A stretch of 64,000 bases of DNA from Syntrophus gentianae (GCF_900109885.1 NZ_FOBS01000003.1:124001-188000), one strand, 5' to 3'; positions 28,401-37,252 are shown, counted from the stretch's first letter. Numbers and translations: made by a program. Notes: generated by a model from the sequence alone, not told the origin.

Positions 28401-28509
28401 CGGGCTTCTCTTCTCGCAGACGCTGACCCTGTACGTTACGCCGGTATTCTATGTCTATATGGAAAGATTGCGGGCCCGGATCACCGGTTATATCCGGAAA
28501 AAGGATTAA
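25414..28509 (+). CDS. RND efflux pump, inner-membrane subunit (MdtB/AcrB-like)
   Basis: 1031 residues, normal for hydrophobe/amphiphile RND pumps. Starts MNLSEPFIRRPVMTLLCMLSI, matching the MdtB/MdtC-type N-terminus. The fourth membrane helix has VGFVVDDAIVMLENIV with the paired Asp of the proton relay. Two periplasmic porter regions and two sets of membrane helices are present, with GLVKKNGIMMVDFAIEA in helix 10-11. It exports drugs, bile-type detergents or metabolites with H+ entry. One pump gene only, so a homotrimer is expected. GTG start, four-base overlap with the adaptor gene. No local regulator gene is seen. Confidence 0.94.
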   Translation: MNLSEPFIRRPVMTLLCMLSIVLAGLIAYSLLPVSDLPTVDFPTISVSASLPGANPETMASTVATPLEKEFTTIAGVDSMISTSSQGSTRITLQFDLNRDIDAAAQDVQSAISRAARRLPEDLPTPPSFRKVNPADQPILYLALTSPTLPMYVLNEYGETQLAQQISRVNGVAQVSVYGSQKYAVRIELDPYALASRGIGIDEISSVISNYNVNNPLGTLSGPQTLATLQSENQLTRASQYLPLVVAYRNGQPVRLQELGNVRDSVENDRVAAWFATPTTRSRAIILAIQRQPGTNTIQVADAVKSLLPAFREKLPASVSLVVLRDSSIPIKESARDVQFTLYLTLVLVVLVIFLFLRNLSATVIPSLTLPVSLIGTFAVMYLLDYSIDNLSLMALTLSVGFVVDDAIVMLENIVRHMEMGKPRLQAAYDGAREIGFTIVSMTLSLAAVFIPVLFMGGIVGRLFREFSVTIAVAVLVSGFVSLTLTPMLSSRFLHAPGREWHGRAYRFVETGFDAMLKFYSRTLLWVLSHGRATLIFSGIILTATAFLFYAIPKGFIPSEDRDQISVQTEAAQNISFDAMVQHQLALLDIVQKDPNVSRFMCNVASGGGQSATNTGNLFLVLKPRRDRVLSADQVIEELRPKLASVPGIKAFPTNPPPINIGGRTTRSLYQVTFQGIDTNELFRYAAKMEEQMRRMTELQDVSSDLQLKNPQVHVDIDRDQAFILNVTPMQVEDALYSAYGSRQISTIYTPNNDYQVILELLPQYKTDPSVLSMLHIRSSTGQLVPLKAITTLREDVGPLSISHSGQLPSVTISFNLKPGISLGQAVEKIQAISAASMPSGMTYEFQGTAKAFQSSLASMGILLLLAIVVIYIVLGILYESLYHPVTILSALPFAGFGALLTLMAFRSELSIYAFVGIVMLVGLVKKNGIMMVDFAIEAQRKEGKNPNDAIYEACLIRFRPIMMTTMAALMAGLPIALGFGAGAEARRPLGLAVVGGLLFSQTLTLYVTPVFYVYMERLRARITGYIRKKD

Positions 28510-28537
28510 ACAGATGACCTTTACAAATCACCTTAAA

Positions 28538-28792
28538 TTACTTCGCAAAGGGATTGATCATTTCCGTACAGCTCACGCCTGTTTGGGGATCATAGCTGCA
28601 GATGTACCTTTTCCCCTTGCAGATCGCCTCCCAGCTTTCCTCATCCCAGAAGGGAATTAAAGGTTCATTTTCGATGTCGATCTGTTCGGGCTTGCAATCC
28701 ATGACGCTGGCTGACAGTTTGGCATACTTCTCGTAATTGGCGCAGCCGGCCAACATTAAGCAAAAAATAAGAAACATGAGTGTCTTCTTCAT
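28538..28792 (-). CDS. Small lipoprotein, hypothetical
   Basis: 84 residues from the ATG at 28792, preceded by AAGGAGAT. Signal peptide MKKTLMFLIFCLMLAGC has a lipobox (LAGC). The mature part has five further Cys-poor segments but includes CKPEQIDIE, CKGKRYICSYD and SCTEM, so four cysteines that could form disulfides. It resembles no family I can name. Convergent with the RND pump gene. Confidence 0.7.
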   Translation of the reverse strand: MKKTLMFLIFCLMLAGCANYEKYAKLSASVMDCKPEQIDIENEPLIPFWDEESWEAICKGKRYICSYDPQTGVSCTEMINPFAK

Positions 28793-28938
28793 TCCATATC
28801 TCCTTGGCAATAATAGCATTTTAAGTTGAAGATGGATCGTATCTTACTTCGGCAATCAAGGCAATGCCGAGATTCAGAAGAATGGTGCATTCCAGGCAGG
28901 CGAAAATAAGCAGCTATGCCTTGGCATGGGCAGAGGCA

Positions 28939-30294
28939 TCAATGTTTGACCAGGATGGCTGCAAAGAATCCATCCATGCCGGAGGTGTCGGGAGCCGTCC
29001 GGAAGAAGCCGTCTTCGCCGATCCGTGTAGAGGCAGGAACAGAAATCCCGGGACTTCGATTTATAGAAAACTCATCATGGCGGGAGAGAAATTTGCCGAT
29101 GAGAAGCTCGTTTTCTTCGGGAAGCATTGTGCAGGTGCTGTAAACCAGGCGGCCACCGCGGTGAAGAAGAGCGGTGGCGCGCTCCATAATGTGCCCCTGA
29201 AGGCGGGAATAGGATGGAAGTTCCTGCGGCATCAGACGCCATTTGATTTCCGGATTTCTGCGCAGGGTTCCCAGGCCTGAGCAGGGTGCGTCGACGAGAA
29301 TGCGGTCGAATTTTTCCCGGAACGCTTCTCCCCATTCTTTCGAGGCGTCCGCCTGGAGCGTATTCACGATGGAAATGCCCATCTTTGCGCTCAGGCGATC
29401 CAGGGCTTCGAGCTTTGCCGGATAAAGATCCACGGCCAGGATGCGCCCTGTATTTTTCATCCGGGCGGCCAGATGGGTCGTCTTGACCCCGGTGCCGCAG
29501 CAAAGATCAAGGATTTCCTCTCCTCCTTCCGGTGCGGCAAGGCGAGCGATCAACTGGGAGGCCTCGTCCTGGAGAATAAAGAGTCCCTGGCGGCTCGCGG
29601 CAGATGAGCGGAGGGCATCGGACGAACCGGTAATCAGCAACCCGTCGGGGGAGAAAGGCGATTCGGTCACGGAGAATCCTTCCTCTTCCAATAATCCCTT
29701 TAAAGTGGGTCGTGTCGTTTTCAGCGTATTGACTCGAACGGCGACCGGCGGGACCTGATTGTTGGCCCTGCAGAGGGAAAGGGCCCGCTCCGGACCGTAA
29801 ATCTTGATCCAGCGGCGCACCAGCCAGGGAGGGTGGGAATGCAGAATGGCGATATGTCCTTCGGGGTCCTTCCTGAAATCAGGATAGGAAAAGTCGTTGT
29901 TCTCCGCTCTGCGCACGGCGTTTCTCAGCAGGGCGTTGACCAGGTTTTCCCGGCCGGGATAACGCTGTTTGGTCAATTCAACGGCTTCATTGACGAGGGC
30001 AAAAACGGGAATCCTTTCCAGGAACAGAAATTGGTACAGGGCCGTCCTCAGAATGTTTTTGATCCCATCCTGCATGGAGGCGAAATTCCCCTTGTAAAGC
30101 TGCTGGATGATCCAGTCCAGGTGGCCTCTCATCCTTAATGCGCCGTAGACCAGAGAGGTCAGGAGGTGGCGGTCCGGGGCGCTACGAAGGACGTGACCGC
30201 CGAGACAGGCATCGAGAAGCGGCTCTGCGAAAGCGCCTGTTCTGTCGATGCGATCCAGTAGATCGACGGCCAGACTGCGGGGAGAGGGTTTCAT
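28939..30294 (-). CDS. rsmB: 16S rRNA (cytosine-967-C5)-methyltransferase RsmB
   Basis: 451 residues from ATG 30294, one base after the fmt stop (TGAGATG), which decides the start; an upstream start at 30333 is not needed. The N-terminal 140 residues form a NusB-like RNA-binding domain (RYPGRENLVNALLRNAVRRAE). The catalytic domain shows LDLCCGTGVKTTHLA (SAM), VDAPCSGLGTLRRNPEIKWR and VYSTCTMLPEENE, giving the two catalytic Cys of m5C methyltransferases. It methylates C967 of 16S rRNA. Coupled to fmt as in many bacteria. Confidence 0.93.
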   Translation of the reverse strand: MKPSPRSLAVDLLDRIDRTGAFAEPLLDACLGGHVLRSAPDRHLLTSLVYGALRMRGHLDWIIQQLYKGNFASMQDGIKNILRTALYQFLFLERIPVFALVNEAVELTKQRYPGRENLVNALLRNAVRRAENNDFSYPDFRKDPEGHIAILHSHPPWLVRRWIKIYGPERALSLCRANNQVPPVAVRVNTLKTTRPTLKGLLEEEGFSVTESPFSPDGLLITGSSDALRSSAASRQGLFILQDEASQLIARLAAPEGGEEILDLCCGTGVKTTHLAARMKNTGRILAVDLYPAKLEALDRLSAKMGISIVNTLQADASKEWGEAFREKFDRILVDAPCSGLGTLRRNPEIKWRLMPQELPSYSRLQGHIMERATALLHRGGRLVYSTCTMLPEENELLIGKFLSRHDEFSINRSPGISVPASTRIGEDGFFRTAPDTSGMDGFFAAILVKH

Positions 30295-30295
30295 C

Positions 30296-31234
30296 TCAGC
30301 CAAGGATCGTGTCGGGGGAGAGCTTGTAGCCACGCAGGAAATCCGAAGCGATCATCCGTTTCCGATTTTCCATCTGAATGTCCGTCAAAAGGACATAGCC
30401 GTTTTTTGCCGTTACCTGCAACCCCTCCTTCGTCACATCCCCGACTCGGCCGGGTTGGGTCGAGACCGGCCCTTCGATTCCTGTTGCCGCAAAGATCTTC
30501 AAAGTCTTCCCGTCCAGGAAGGTGTAAGCACAGGGGGCAGGGGACAATCCCCGGATTCGATTGACGATGGTCGATACCTCTGCGTCCCAGCGGATCAAGC
30601 CGTCTTCTTTTTTCAGCATCGGTGCATAGGAACTCAAGGAATCCTCCTGAGGTCTCCGGGGTGCCTGATGGGCCTCCAGAAGCGCAATCGCGCTTATAAG
30701 CAGGTCCGCTCCGAGGGCGGCCAGTCGATCATGAAGGTGACCGAAGGTTTCCTCCGGGTCAACCGGGGTTGCTTCCTGAAGGAGGATGTCCCCGGTATCC
30801 AGCCCTTCATCCATATACATGATCGTGACGCCCGTATTTGTTTCTCCGTTGATCAGCGTCCAATTGAGCGGCGCTGCGCCACGGTATTTGGGGAGCAGGG
30901 AAGGATGGACATTGATGCAGCCCAGGGGCGGAAAATTCAGGACCTCTCTGGGCAGGATCTGTCCGAAAGCGGCAACGACGATCAGGTCCGGCGAGAACGT
31001 TTTCAGGGTCTCCATAAATGAGGGTTCTTTGACCCTCTGGGGTTGAAGAACGGGGATGTCATAGCGAATGGCCACCTCTTTCACGGGCGGCGGCATCAGT
31101 TGTTTGCCTCGTCCTTTCGGACGGTCCGGCTGAGTGACAACGGCAACGATTTCAAATTGTTTTTCGACCAGCTTTTCCAGTGACGGCAGGGCAAATTCAG
31201 GGGTTCCCATGAACATTAGAGTCGGTTTCGGCAT
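30296..31234 (-). CDS. fmt: Methionyl-tRNA formyltransferase
   Basis: 312 residues, normal length. N-terminal formyltransferase domain: LMFMGTPEFALPSLEKL, HPSLLPKYRGAAPLNWTLING, and MDEGLDTGDIL with the catalytic Asn-His-Asp residues. The C-terminal OB-like domain follows (about 210-312). It formylates Met-tRNAi with 10-formyl-THF. Translationally linked to rsmB. Confidence 0.95.
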   Translation of the reverse strand: MPKPTLMFMGTPEFALPSLEKLVEKQFEIVAVVTQPDRPKGRGKQLMPPPVKEVAIRYDIPVLQPQRVKEPSFMETLKTFSPDLIVVAAFGQILPREVLNFPPLGCINVHPSLLPKYRGAAPLNWTLINGETNTGVTIMYMDEGLDTGDILLQEATPVDPEETFGHLHDRLAALGADLLISAIALLEAHQAPRRPQEDSLSSYAPMLKKEDGLIRWDAEVSTIVNRIRGLSPAPCAYTFLDGKTLKIFAATGIEGPVSTQPGRVGDVTKEGLQVTAKNGYVLLTDIQMENRKRMIASDFLRGYKLSPDTILG

Positions 31235-31267
31235 CTTGTGACATCTCCTGTAATTCCGCTTGAAAAT

Positions 31268-32251
31268 TTACTTCGAGGTGGATTTTCTCTTTTCTATCCA
31301 CTTCAGATATTTTGCGAACAATCCTGCATCGAGGTTCTTCATCATCTTGCGAAGATCAATAAAATTCACGGTTTTTATAAATCTCAAATGCGCTTCCTGA
31401 TTGCACAGAAGAAGAGCGCGAAGAAACAGTCTGGCCTTGAGCTCGGGTTCCGGGGCCCGTTGGAATTTCTTCTGCAGCGCGAGATAATCTTCCACCAGTT
31501 CCTTCAGCCCTTCGTAGAAACCCAGTAAATTCGGTTTGAAAAGATCCAGAAACATGGCATGGACCGGCAGCCATTCCAGAGCCAGAGCTTCGTTTCCATA
31601 CCGGTCCATGAGCCTGTCCTTCAGAGAGACGAGATCAGAATCCTGCAGAAAATTCCAATCCACCGCCTTCGGATCGTTCAGGCAGGCGTTCAGGTAACAT
31701 TGCCGGGCTTGTGCAAACTCATTGCGCATTGCATAGGCGTCACCGAGATAGCCGTAAATAAGGCTATTCCTGGGTGAAAGGGGAAGGCAGGCCTGCAGCG
31801 CTCTGATGGCCTCGGCCGGACGACCGGCCTGCAGGTAAACATATCCCGTGGGAACTGAGTTGGAAAGGTAAGGGGCGTCGCACAGGTGATAATCTTCGAT
31901 CGCCTGGAGAATCCTGCGCTGGAAAGAGGAACGGATTCCGTCCCGGATGTCTTTTGAAAGGCAGGCAACCGTTTCGGCATCGGTTTCAAAGGTGTTCAAA
32001 AGGTCATAGAGGCAGGCCGGTTTCTCGTCGCTGTCGGGAATCTGCGCCAGTTTCTTTTCCAGAAAATCGACGACTTTAAGGAAATCTGCCATCTGCTCCT
32101 GTGCCCGATAGATTTCCGCGTAACGCTCGAAAGAATCCCGGGCTGTCTGCAGGTTCAGCGCAATAAGATCGGCAAGACCGCTGTTGAACAGGGTGTAGGC
32201 ATCATCGAATAAGGAAATCTGTTCAAAAACAGGATGGGCTTTTGGGTTCAT
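31268..32251 (-). CDS. TPR-like hypothetical cytoplasmic protein
   Basis: 327 residues, all helical, no signal peptide. A tetratricopeptide-like segment (about 140-200) shows GYVYLQAGRPAEAIRALQACLPLSPRNSLIYGYLGDAY. It lies 33 bases before fmt, on the same strand. Possible scaffold or regulatory protein; no function recognised. Confidence 0.7.
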   Translation of the reverse strand: MNPKAHPVFEQISLFDDAYTLFNSGLADLIALNLQTARDSFERYAEIYRAQEQMADFLKVVDFLEKKLAQIPDSDEKPACLYDLLNTFETDAETVACLSKDIRDGIRSSFQRRILQAIEDYHLCDAPYLSNSVPTGYVYLQAGRPAEAIRALQACLPLSPRNSLIYGYLGDAYAMRNEFAQARQCYLNACLNDPKAVDWNFLQDSDLVSLKDRLMDRYGNEALALEWLPVHAMFLDLFKPNLLGFYEGLKELVEDYLALQKKFQRAPEPELKARLFLRALLLCNQEAHLRFIKTVNFIDLRKMMKNLDAGLFAKYLKWIEKRKSTSK

Positions 32252-32276
32252 GACGATGCGGACGTCCTCAAGAAGA

Positions 32277-32308
32277 AGACCTCTGCTTATCGCAGAGGTC
32301 TGTTTTTT
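32277..32308. terminator. Hairpin between minE and the TPR gene
   Basis: AGACCTCTGC, loop TTATC, GCAGAGGTCT, then G and six T on the plus strand. On the minus strand, along which minCDE run, the hairpin is followed by TCTTCTT, so it probably ends the min transcript, though the better T-run lies on the other strand. Confidence 0.6.
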
Positions 32309-32343
32309 GGAGAAATCAGAAACTCATGAGGAAAGAGGGTAGA

Positions 32344-32625
32344 CTATGGGAGACTGAAACGTCCTTCTGCATCGGCTAAAGCGATATTGACTTCCAGGAC
32401 TTCATAATTGCCGTTCTTTTCCACGTTAACCTTGATCTGGTTATCGGCGACGTTGACATATTTTCTGACGACGTCCAGCAGCTCCTTCTGCATGATCGGA
32501 AGGAAATCGAAGGAACCGTGGTAAAGAGTGCTCCGCTCGTGGGCCACGATAATCTGCAGGCGCTCCTTTGCGACCGCCGCACTTTTTCGTTGTTTCAGAA
32601 AACTGAAATAATTCAAGATATTCAT
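32344..32625 (-). CDS. minE: Cell division topological specificity factor MinE
   Basis: 93 residues from ATG 32625, one base after the minD stop (TAGCATG). It has the N-terminal helix MNILNYFSFL, the basic KQRKSAAVAKERLQIIVAHERS MinD-binding segment, and the C-terminal dimer domain. MinE stimulates MinD ATPase and drives MinCD oscillation. Confidence 0.93.
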   Translation of the reverse strand: MNILNYFSFLKQRKSAAVAKERLQIIVAHERSTLYHGSFDFLPIMQKELLDVVRKYVNVADNQIKVNVEKNGNYEVLEVNIALADAEGRFSLP

Positions 32626-32626
32626 G

Positions 32627-33430
32627 CTAATTTCCAAATAAGCGAGCAAAAAAACTCTTTTTTGTCAGAAAGCGTTCCGGTCGGTCTTCCCCGAGAAAAC
32701 GGGCGACGACATCCAGGTAGGCCTGCCCGGCGTCGCTATTCTTATCCAGGGGAACGGGAACCCCGGAATTGGAGGCCTGAAGAACCGACGGGGATTCCGG
32801 AATAATGCCCAGCAACGGGATCGCCAGAATTTCCTGAATATCCTTGGCGCTCATCATGTCCCCGGTATTGACGCGTTTGGGGAAGTAGCGGGTTACCAGC
32901 AGATGCTCCCGGACCGGGGCGTCTCCATTCTGTGCCCGCTTGGTTTTGCTGGCCAGAATGCCGATGATCCGGTCCGAATCGCGAACGGAGGATACCTCCG
33001 GATTGGTTACAATAATGGCTTCATCGGCGAAATACATGGCCATAATGGCCCCGTGTTCGATCCCGGCCGGCGAGTCGCACACAATGAAATCAAAACGCTC
33101 CTTAAGTTCTTCAAAAACTTTTTCGACCCCTTCCACGGTCAACGTATCCTTATCCCGGGTCTGGGATGCGGGGAGGACATAGAGGTCCTCGACGCGCTTG
33201 TCCTTGATCAATGCCTGATTGAGATTCCCCTCTCCCCTGATGACATTGACGAAATCGTACACAACGCGACGTTCACAACCCATGATCAGGTCCAGATTAC
33301 GCAACCCGATGTCAAAATCGATGACAACCGTTTTATGCCCACGCAATGCAAGGCCTGTAGCAATAGCGGCGCTGGTCGTGGTCTTTCCCACGCCACCCTT
33401 TCCGGAGGTAACAACGATGATTCTAGCCAA
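32627..33430 (-). CDS. minD: Septum-site determining ATPase MinD
   Basis: 267 residues. Deviant Walker A GKGGVGKTTTS at the N-terminus, CDSPAGIEHG and the C-terminal amphipathic membrane-targeting helix (KKSFFARLFGN). It recruits MinC to the membrane at the poles. The order minC-minD-minE is conserved, with minE one base away and minC about 100 bases upstream. Confidence 0.95.
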   Translation of the reverse strand: MARIIVVTSGKGGVGKTTTSAAIATGLALRGHKTVVIDFDIGLRNLDLIMGCERRVVYDFVNVIRGEGNLNQALIKDKRVEDLYVLPASQTRDKDTLTVEGVEKVFEELKERFDFIVCDSPAGIEHGAIMAMYFADEAIIVTNPEVSSVRDSDRIIGILASKTKRAQNGDAPVREHLLVTRYFPKRVNTGDMMSAKDIQEILAIPLLGIIPESPSVLQASNSGVPVPLDKNSDAGQAYLDVVARFLGEDRPERFLTKKSFFARLFGN

Positions 33431-33533
33431 GGGAAAATCTCCTTAAAAACAAAATGCAGTCTTTCAATAATCAAAATTTAAAATAAGCAGGGTCCCATCC
33501 AAAATCCAAATCCCTCCATGACCTTGATCGAGG

Positions 33534-34241
33534 CTATCCTTCAAAGGGTTGGATTCTCAAACGATCATCTTCAAGATAAATCTGAACGGCTTTGCCTCTC
33601 ACCGAATCGTCAAAGTCTTCGTTCAGCTTATATTGTCCGGCAATGGAAACCAGTTCCGCATCGAAATGCCGGCAGAAAATCCGGGCTTCGGAATATCCGT
33701 GGATTCCCGCGACGGCCCGCCCCCGCAGGGCTCCGTACACATGAATGCTTTTTCCTGCCAGAACTTCCGCTCCGGGGTTGACCGCCGACAAAACCACCAG
33801 ATCTCCCTGAAGGGCTATCACCTGCTGCCCGGAGCGAACGGGCTGGGAGACGATTTTGTCCTTCGTTGCAGGGAGCGTCCGCTCCTCCTGAGGTTCTGTC
33901 CTGGAGACGACGGGCTTGGTGTCGGGAAGAATTCCCAGGGACAGACGAAGCGCCGCCTCCTGCTGTTGGGAGTTGCCTCCCCGAATGCCGACGGGTACCA
34001 GACCGTGTCTTCGAAACAGATCCACAAGGTGATGAAAATCGACCGGAGCTTCCGGATTCTGCAGCGCATTCAGGTCAAGAACAAGAGGGGCGTTGTGGAA
34101 CAGATTCTTTGCCTTGGCGATTTTCTCGGTGAACTGCTGTTCAATACGGTCCCTGTCGCTGTCGTAGAGATACAACACCATCAGAGACAGCAGGTTGCCT
34201 TTTAACTCAAGAACTGGCGTATGTGCAACAGATGAGGACAT
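33534..34241 (-). CDS. minC: Septum-site determining protein MinC
   Basis: 235 residues. The C-terminal beta-helix domain (about 130-230) shows VRSGQQVIALQGDLVVLSAVNPGAEVLAGKSIHVYGALRGRAVAG, the typical MinC_C repeat. The N-terminal domain (about 1-110) is the FtsZ-inhibiting part. First gene of the min operon. Confidence 0.93.
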   Translation of the reverse strand: MSSSVAHTPVLELKGNLLSLMVLYLYDSDRDRIEQQFTEKIAKAKNLFHNAPLVLDLNALQNPEAPVDFHHLVDLFRRHGLVPVGIRGGNSQQQEAALRLSLGILPDTKPVVSRTEPQEERTLPATKDKIVSQPVRSGQQVIALQGDLVVLSAVNPGAEVLAGKSIHVYGALRGRAVAGIHGYSEARIFCRHFDAELVSIAGQYKLNEDFDDSVRGKAVQIYLEDDRLRIQPFEG

Positions 34242-34415
34242 GTTATCTCGTAAACATCCCGCGGGCCGATGATTCCGGAATCTATTGTCTGCGTTTCTGC
34301 TTCGGCAAGGGCAACGTGGTCAAACCGGTTCCCTGGAGACGGATGGTACCTTTTGATGGTTAATATTTTTCAAGTTGAGGAACTATAAATGGAAGGTCAG
34401 TCTGTGTCAAGGAAA

Positions 34416-34613
34416 TTAGAACCGGGAGAGGAAATTTTGTTCCGATGATCTGAACATCTTGAATATGTTCAGGATACTGTAAATCTCCCGGCAATACGCA
34501 TACCCTTCTGAACGTTTCAGATAAGCAACCTGTGCGATTTCAACAATCGCTTTTCCCCGTCGAACTAGAAAAATAGATTCTTTCGGTTGGTTCACAGAAT
34601 CTACGTATTCTTC
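34416..34613 (-). pseudogene. Open reading remnant resembling a small DNA-binding or antitoxin protein
   Basis: A stop-to-stop frame of 65 codons without a good start. The conceptual peptide includes PKESIFLVRRGKAIVEIAQV, faintly like the core of Phd/YefM antitoxins (a short hydrophobic strand, RRGK, then a second strand). There is no ribosome site. Upstream in the same phase, another short open stretch ends at a TAG, as expected of a decaying gene. Very tentative. Confidence 0.25.
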
Positions 34614-34722
34614 CTATAGCCTTTCCTCTGTGGTTCCGGATTTCGTCAGAAGACGGTTGAGGGCAAGCCGTACACTCAGGATTGGCTACTTACGAGCACT
34701 ATAAGTTGCATCCTTAGATTGT

Positions 34723-34800
34723 TGATAAATTTATTGAAAGCAAGATTTGCAGAGGATGCGATTGTTCGGAGGATTTCTTTTTGTTAAGTGTGCAGCTGTG
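34723..34800 (+). repeat. Diverged direct repeat, copy 1
   Basis: Shares TTTATTGAAAG, AGATTTGC, GCGATTGT and GATTTCTTTT in the same order and near-equal spacing with a second copy at 34874-34945. About 70 bases each, clearly diverged. Confidence 0.55.
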
Positions 34801-34873
34801 ATCCGTGGGAAAACGAGTTTGCCGGTTACCTGCTCCATCTACTTACCCGCACCTACGAATGCATTATGAAATT

Positions 34874-34945
34874 GCCGATTATTTATTGAAAGTGAGATTT
34901 GCGGGGATTGCGATTGTGTGGCAGATTTCTTTTGGTACTGCACAT
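34874..34945 (+). repeat. Diverged direct repeat, copy 2
   Basis: Second copy of the element at 34723-34800, 150 bases away. No terminal inverted repeats or ORF identify it as a mobile element. Confidence 0.55.
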
Positions 34946-35233
34946 CAGTAATCAGTGAAAATTGATTGAGGATATTGATGCTATCTACCAGCCGTTCGCT
35001 TGAGAGTGATTATCGAAATTGAAGAGTTGACCGGCGCAGGGGAGTCTCACCCTCGTCTCCAGAACTGGACGTGACAGGAAGGTCCGATAAAGTACCGATC
35101 TGCGGAAGTATCCCTAATGAATGTTCTACCCGTTTAATACATGGCTGATTGTCTGAGCCAATTCGTCCAAAGATTTGTACCTTGAAAAGGTTGCCGTTCA
35201 ATCCCTCTTCAGATCCTGCAGTGGATTGACCAT

Positions 35234-35437
35234 CTACTCCAGCTTCATCTTTCTGTCCTCAATTTCCTGTTCTGACAAACCTTCATAGGGTGTTTCTGAT
35301 TTCAACATTACTTCTGCTTCAAGCACTACCCGAAAAAGGTGCGTTATCATATCAGCACTTACATCCTTGTAATTGTCGGGTGTCACTTGAATCATTTGCA
35401 TTGCAGCAATTATCCGGTCTTCGTGTGACATGGCCAT
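35234..35437 (-). CDS. Small hypothetical acidic protein
   Basis: 67 residues from ATG 35437, with GGGAGGG seven bases upstream. Helical and acidic, with MSHEDRIIAAMQMIQ near the start and EQEIEDRKMKLE at the end. Resembles no family I know. It sits in a gene-poor, lower-GC region and may be a recent acquisition. Confidence 0.6.
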   Translation of the reverse strand: MAMSHEDRIIAAMQMIQVTPDNYKDVSADMITHLFRVVLEAEVMLKSETPYEGLSEQEIEDRKMKLE

Positions 35438-36118
35438 GATAAAACCCTCCCTCATTATAGTATTTGACTATTAAATATCATCTCAAAGAATAACTGTCAA
35501 ACACTTTCAGTAATAAAAAAATGGTCTTACCGTTTTGTACATATTTTAAACGGAAATTATTAATTTTCCTTTCCACATAAATCGAAGATAAGTATTTGAA
35601 ATATTGCGTCACTTCAGAGAAGTCAAAATGAACGAGGAAGGAGGGTTGCAGATTCCTGAAATGAAAATTTGTTGACAAGACAATGCAAGTTTCACCAGCT
35701 ATTTAATAAACTGCTTCAAAAATCTGCCTCCACCTTTTTTTGTGTTTGCAATTATGCATTTTCTTTAAAAATAACAGTTTTGGTAGACTGGGAAAGAAGA
35801 TGCGTCAACCGGCTGAGTCAAGACATTTGGGAAGAAAAGGTTGGGGAAGTTTTTTCTATCTGAGGTGCACTGCCGGTGGATTATTTCTTCTTTTTCTTAT
35901 AAAGAACAGGCATGTTGAAATGAGGCCGGAGCAAGAGCACAGAAGACTTCGGGTGGCAGAGCCATGGATAGGGAAAATATTGAAGAGCTTTTGCATGGGC
36001 GGGGTCCTAACGCCGGGCCTCTCCTTATTCAACTGCCGGAAAGAGAACATGTACGGCTGCGGGAAGCATGGACCCTTGTCCATGATGCATTGATCCTGTC
36101 ATAGAGAAAAAATCAGGT
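35438..36118. other. AT-rich region before the heptosyltransferase gene
   Basis: 681 bases with several short frames on both strands, none with a good ribosome site or motif. The right end must contain the promoter of the heptosyltransferase gene. Confidence 0.45.
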
Positions 36119-37252
36119 ATGTCGAAAAATCGGGAACATTTTTTAGATCTTCCGGACAAAGCGAGGAACGAGTCGGTGTCGGATATTCCTCTGCTGAGCG
36201 TTCGCGGCGGGAAGCGCCTCCGGCCTGAAGGAGTGCGGAACCTGCTGATCCGGGGCACCAACTGGATCGGCGATGTGGTGATGACCCTTCCGGCCATTGC
36301 CTCCATACGTAAAACCTTTCCCGATGCGCACATAGCCATCCTCGTCAAGCCCTGGGTTGCTGATGTCCTGCGCCTCTGTCCGGATGTGGACGAAATTCTG
36401 CTCTATAAAAGTCCGGGAATTCACGCAGGGATGAAGGGGAAGGTCCGTCTGGCCGGAGAGCTGCGGGAACGCCGTTTCGACGCGGCGATCCTGCTGCAGA
36501 ATGCCATTGAGGCGGCTATTCTGACCCGCATGGCGGGGATTCCGATCCGGGCCGGTTACAACAGCGATGCCCGGGGAGCGCTGCTCACCCATGCCGTCCG
36601 GCGAACCCGGGAAGTGCGGCAGGTCCATCAGGTCAATTATTATCGTGCCATGGTGCAGGCCCTGGGGTGCGAGCCGACGGATATCGGGGCCATGCTGAAG
36701 CCGGGAGCCGAGGATCAGAAACTTGCGGAGCGGCTGATGTCCGAATTTTCCCTGGAAAAGGGATCTTTCCTGGTGGGAATGGCCCCCGGCGCGGCCTATG
36801 GACCGGCTAAGATGTGGTTCCCTGAACGCTTTGGGGCAGTGGCCGATCGGCTTATCTCTGAATTGAACGCCCGGGTTCTTCTCTTTGGAAGTTCTGGAGA
36901 CAGGAAAGCCATTGAGGAGGTTCAGGGCAGTTCCAGCTTTTCCCTGTTGGATCTGGCGGGAAAAACCTCCCTGCGGGAGGCGATCGTCCTGATGTCCCGC
37001 TGCGGCCTCTTTGTCTCCAACGATTCCGGCCTGATGCATGTGGCCGGCGCCCTTGGGGTTCCGACCGTGGCCATCTTCGGGTCAACCAATCCAGTGACGA
37101 CTTCCCCCTCCGGCAAAAGGACCATTGTGGTCCGTGGAAAAGCCGACTGCAGCCCCTGTTTGAAAAAAGTCTGTCCCACGGATTTCCAGTGCATGAAATC
37201 CATCGGCGTGGAGGATGTATATCGAGCTGCCCGGACCATGATGAAAGCATGA
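36119..37252 (+). CDS. waaF: ADP-heptose:LPS heptosyltransferase (WaaF-like, GT9)
   Basis: 377 residues. After a 40-residue N-terminal extension the GT9 fold begins NLLIRGTNWIGDVVMTLPAIASIRKTFPDAHIAIL, diagnostic for heptosyltransferase II. The C-terminal ADP-heptose site has SNDSGLMHVAGALGVPTVAIFGSTNPVTTSP. A Cys-rich end (CSPCLKKVCPTDFQCM) is common in the family. It adds heptose to the LPS inner core at the cytoplasmic face. It stands alone; no neighbouring LPS genes. Confidence 0.9.
   Translation: MSKNREHFLDLPDKARNESVSDIPLLSVRGGKRLRPEGVRNLLIRGTNWIGDVVMTLPAIASIRKTFPDAHIAILVKPWVADVLRLCPDVDEILLYKSPGIHAGMKGKVRLAGELRERRFDAAILLQNAIEAAILTRMAGIPIRAGYNSDARGALLTHAVRRTREVRQVHQVNYYRAMVQALGCEPTDIGAMLKPGAEDQKLAERLMSEFSLEKGSFLVGMAPGAAYGPAKMWFPERFGAVADRLISELNARVLLFGSSGDRKAIEEVQGSSSFSLLDLAGKTSLREAIVLMSRCGLFVSNDSGLMHVAGALGVPTVAIFGSTNPVTTSPSGKRTIVVRGKADCSPCLKKVCPTDFQCMKSIGVEDVYRAARTMMKA

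Larger units (their letters stand above)
34242..35233. other. Gene-poor region with decayed ORF and diverged direct repeat
   Basis: 992 bases. It probably includes the minC promoter at its left end. An open frame without a start (34416-34613, minus) and a pair of diverged repeats (34723-34800 and 34874-34945) are described separately. Otherwise I see no supported gene, and the base composition is lower in GC than the flanks. Confidence 0.5.

Noticed and set aside
35010-35201. 63-codon minus-strand frame
   Set aside because: No ribosome site or motif in a decayed region.
35478-35678. 66-codon minus-strand frame
   Set aside because: AT-rich with hydrophobic and basic residues but no ribosome site; kept as non-coding.
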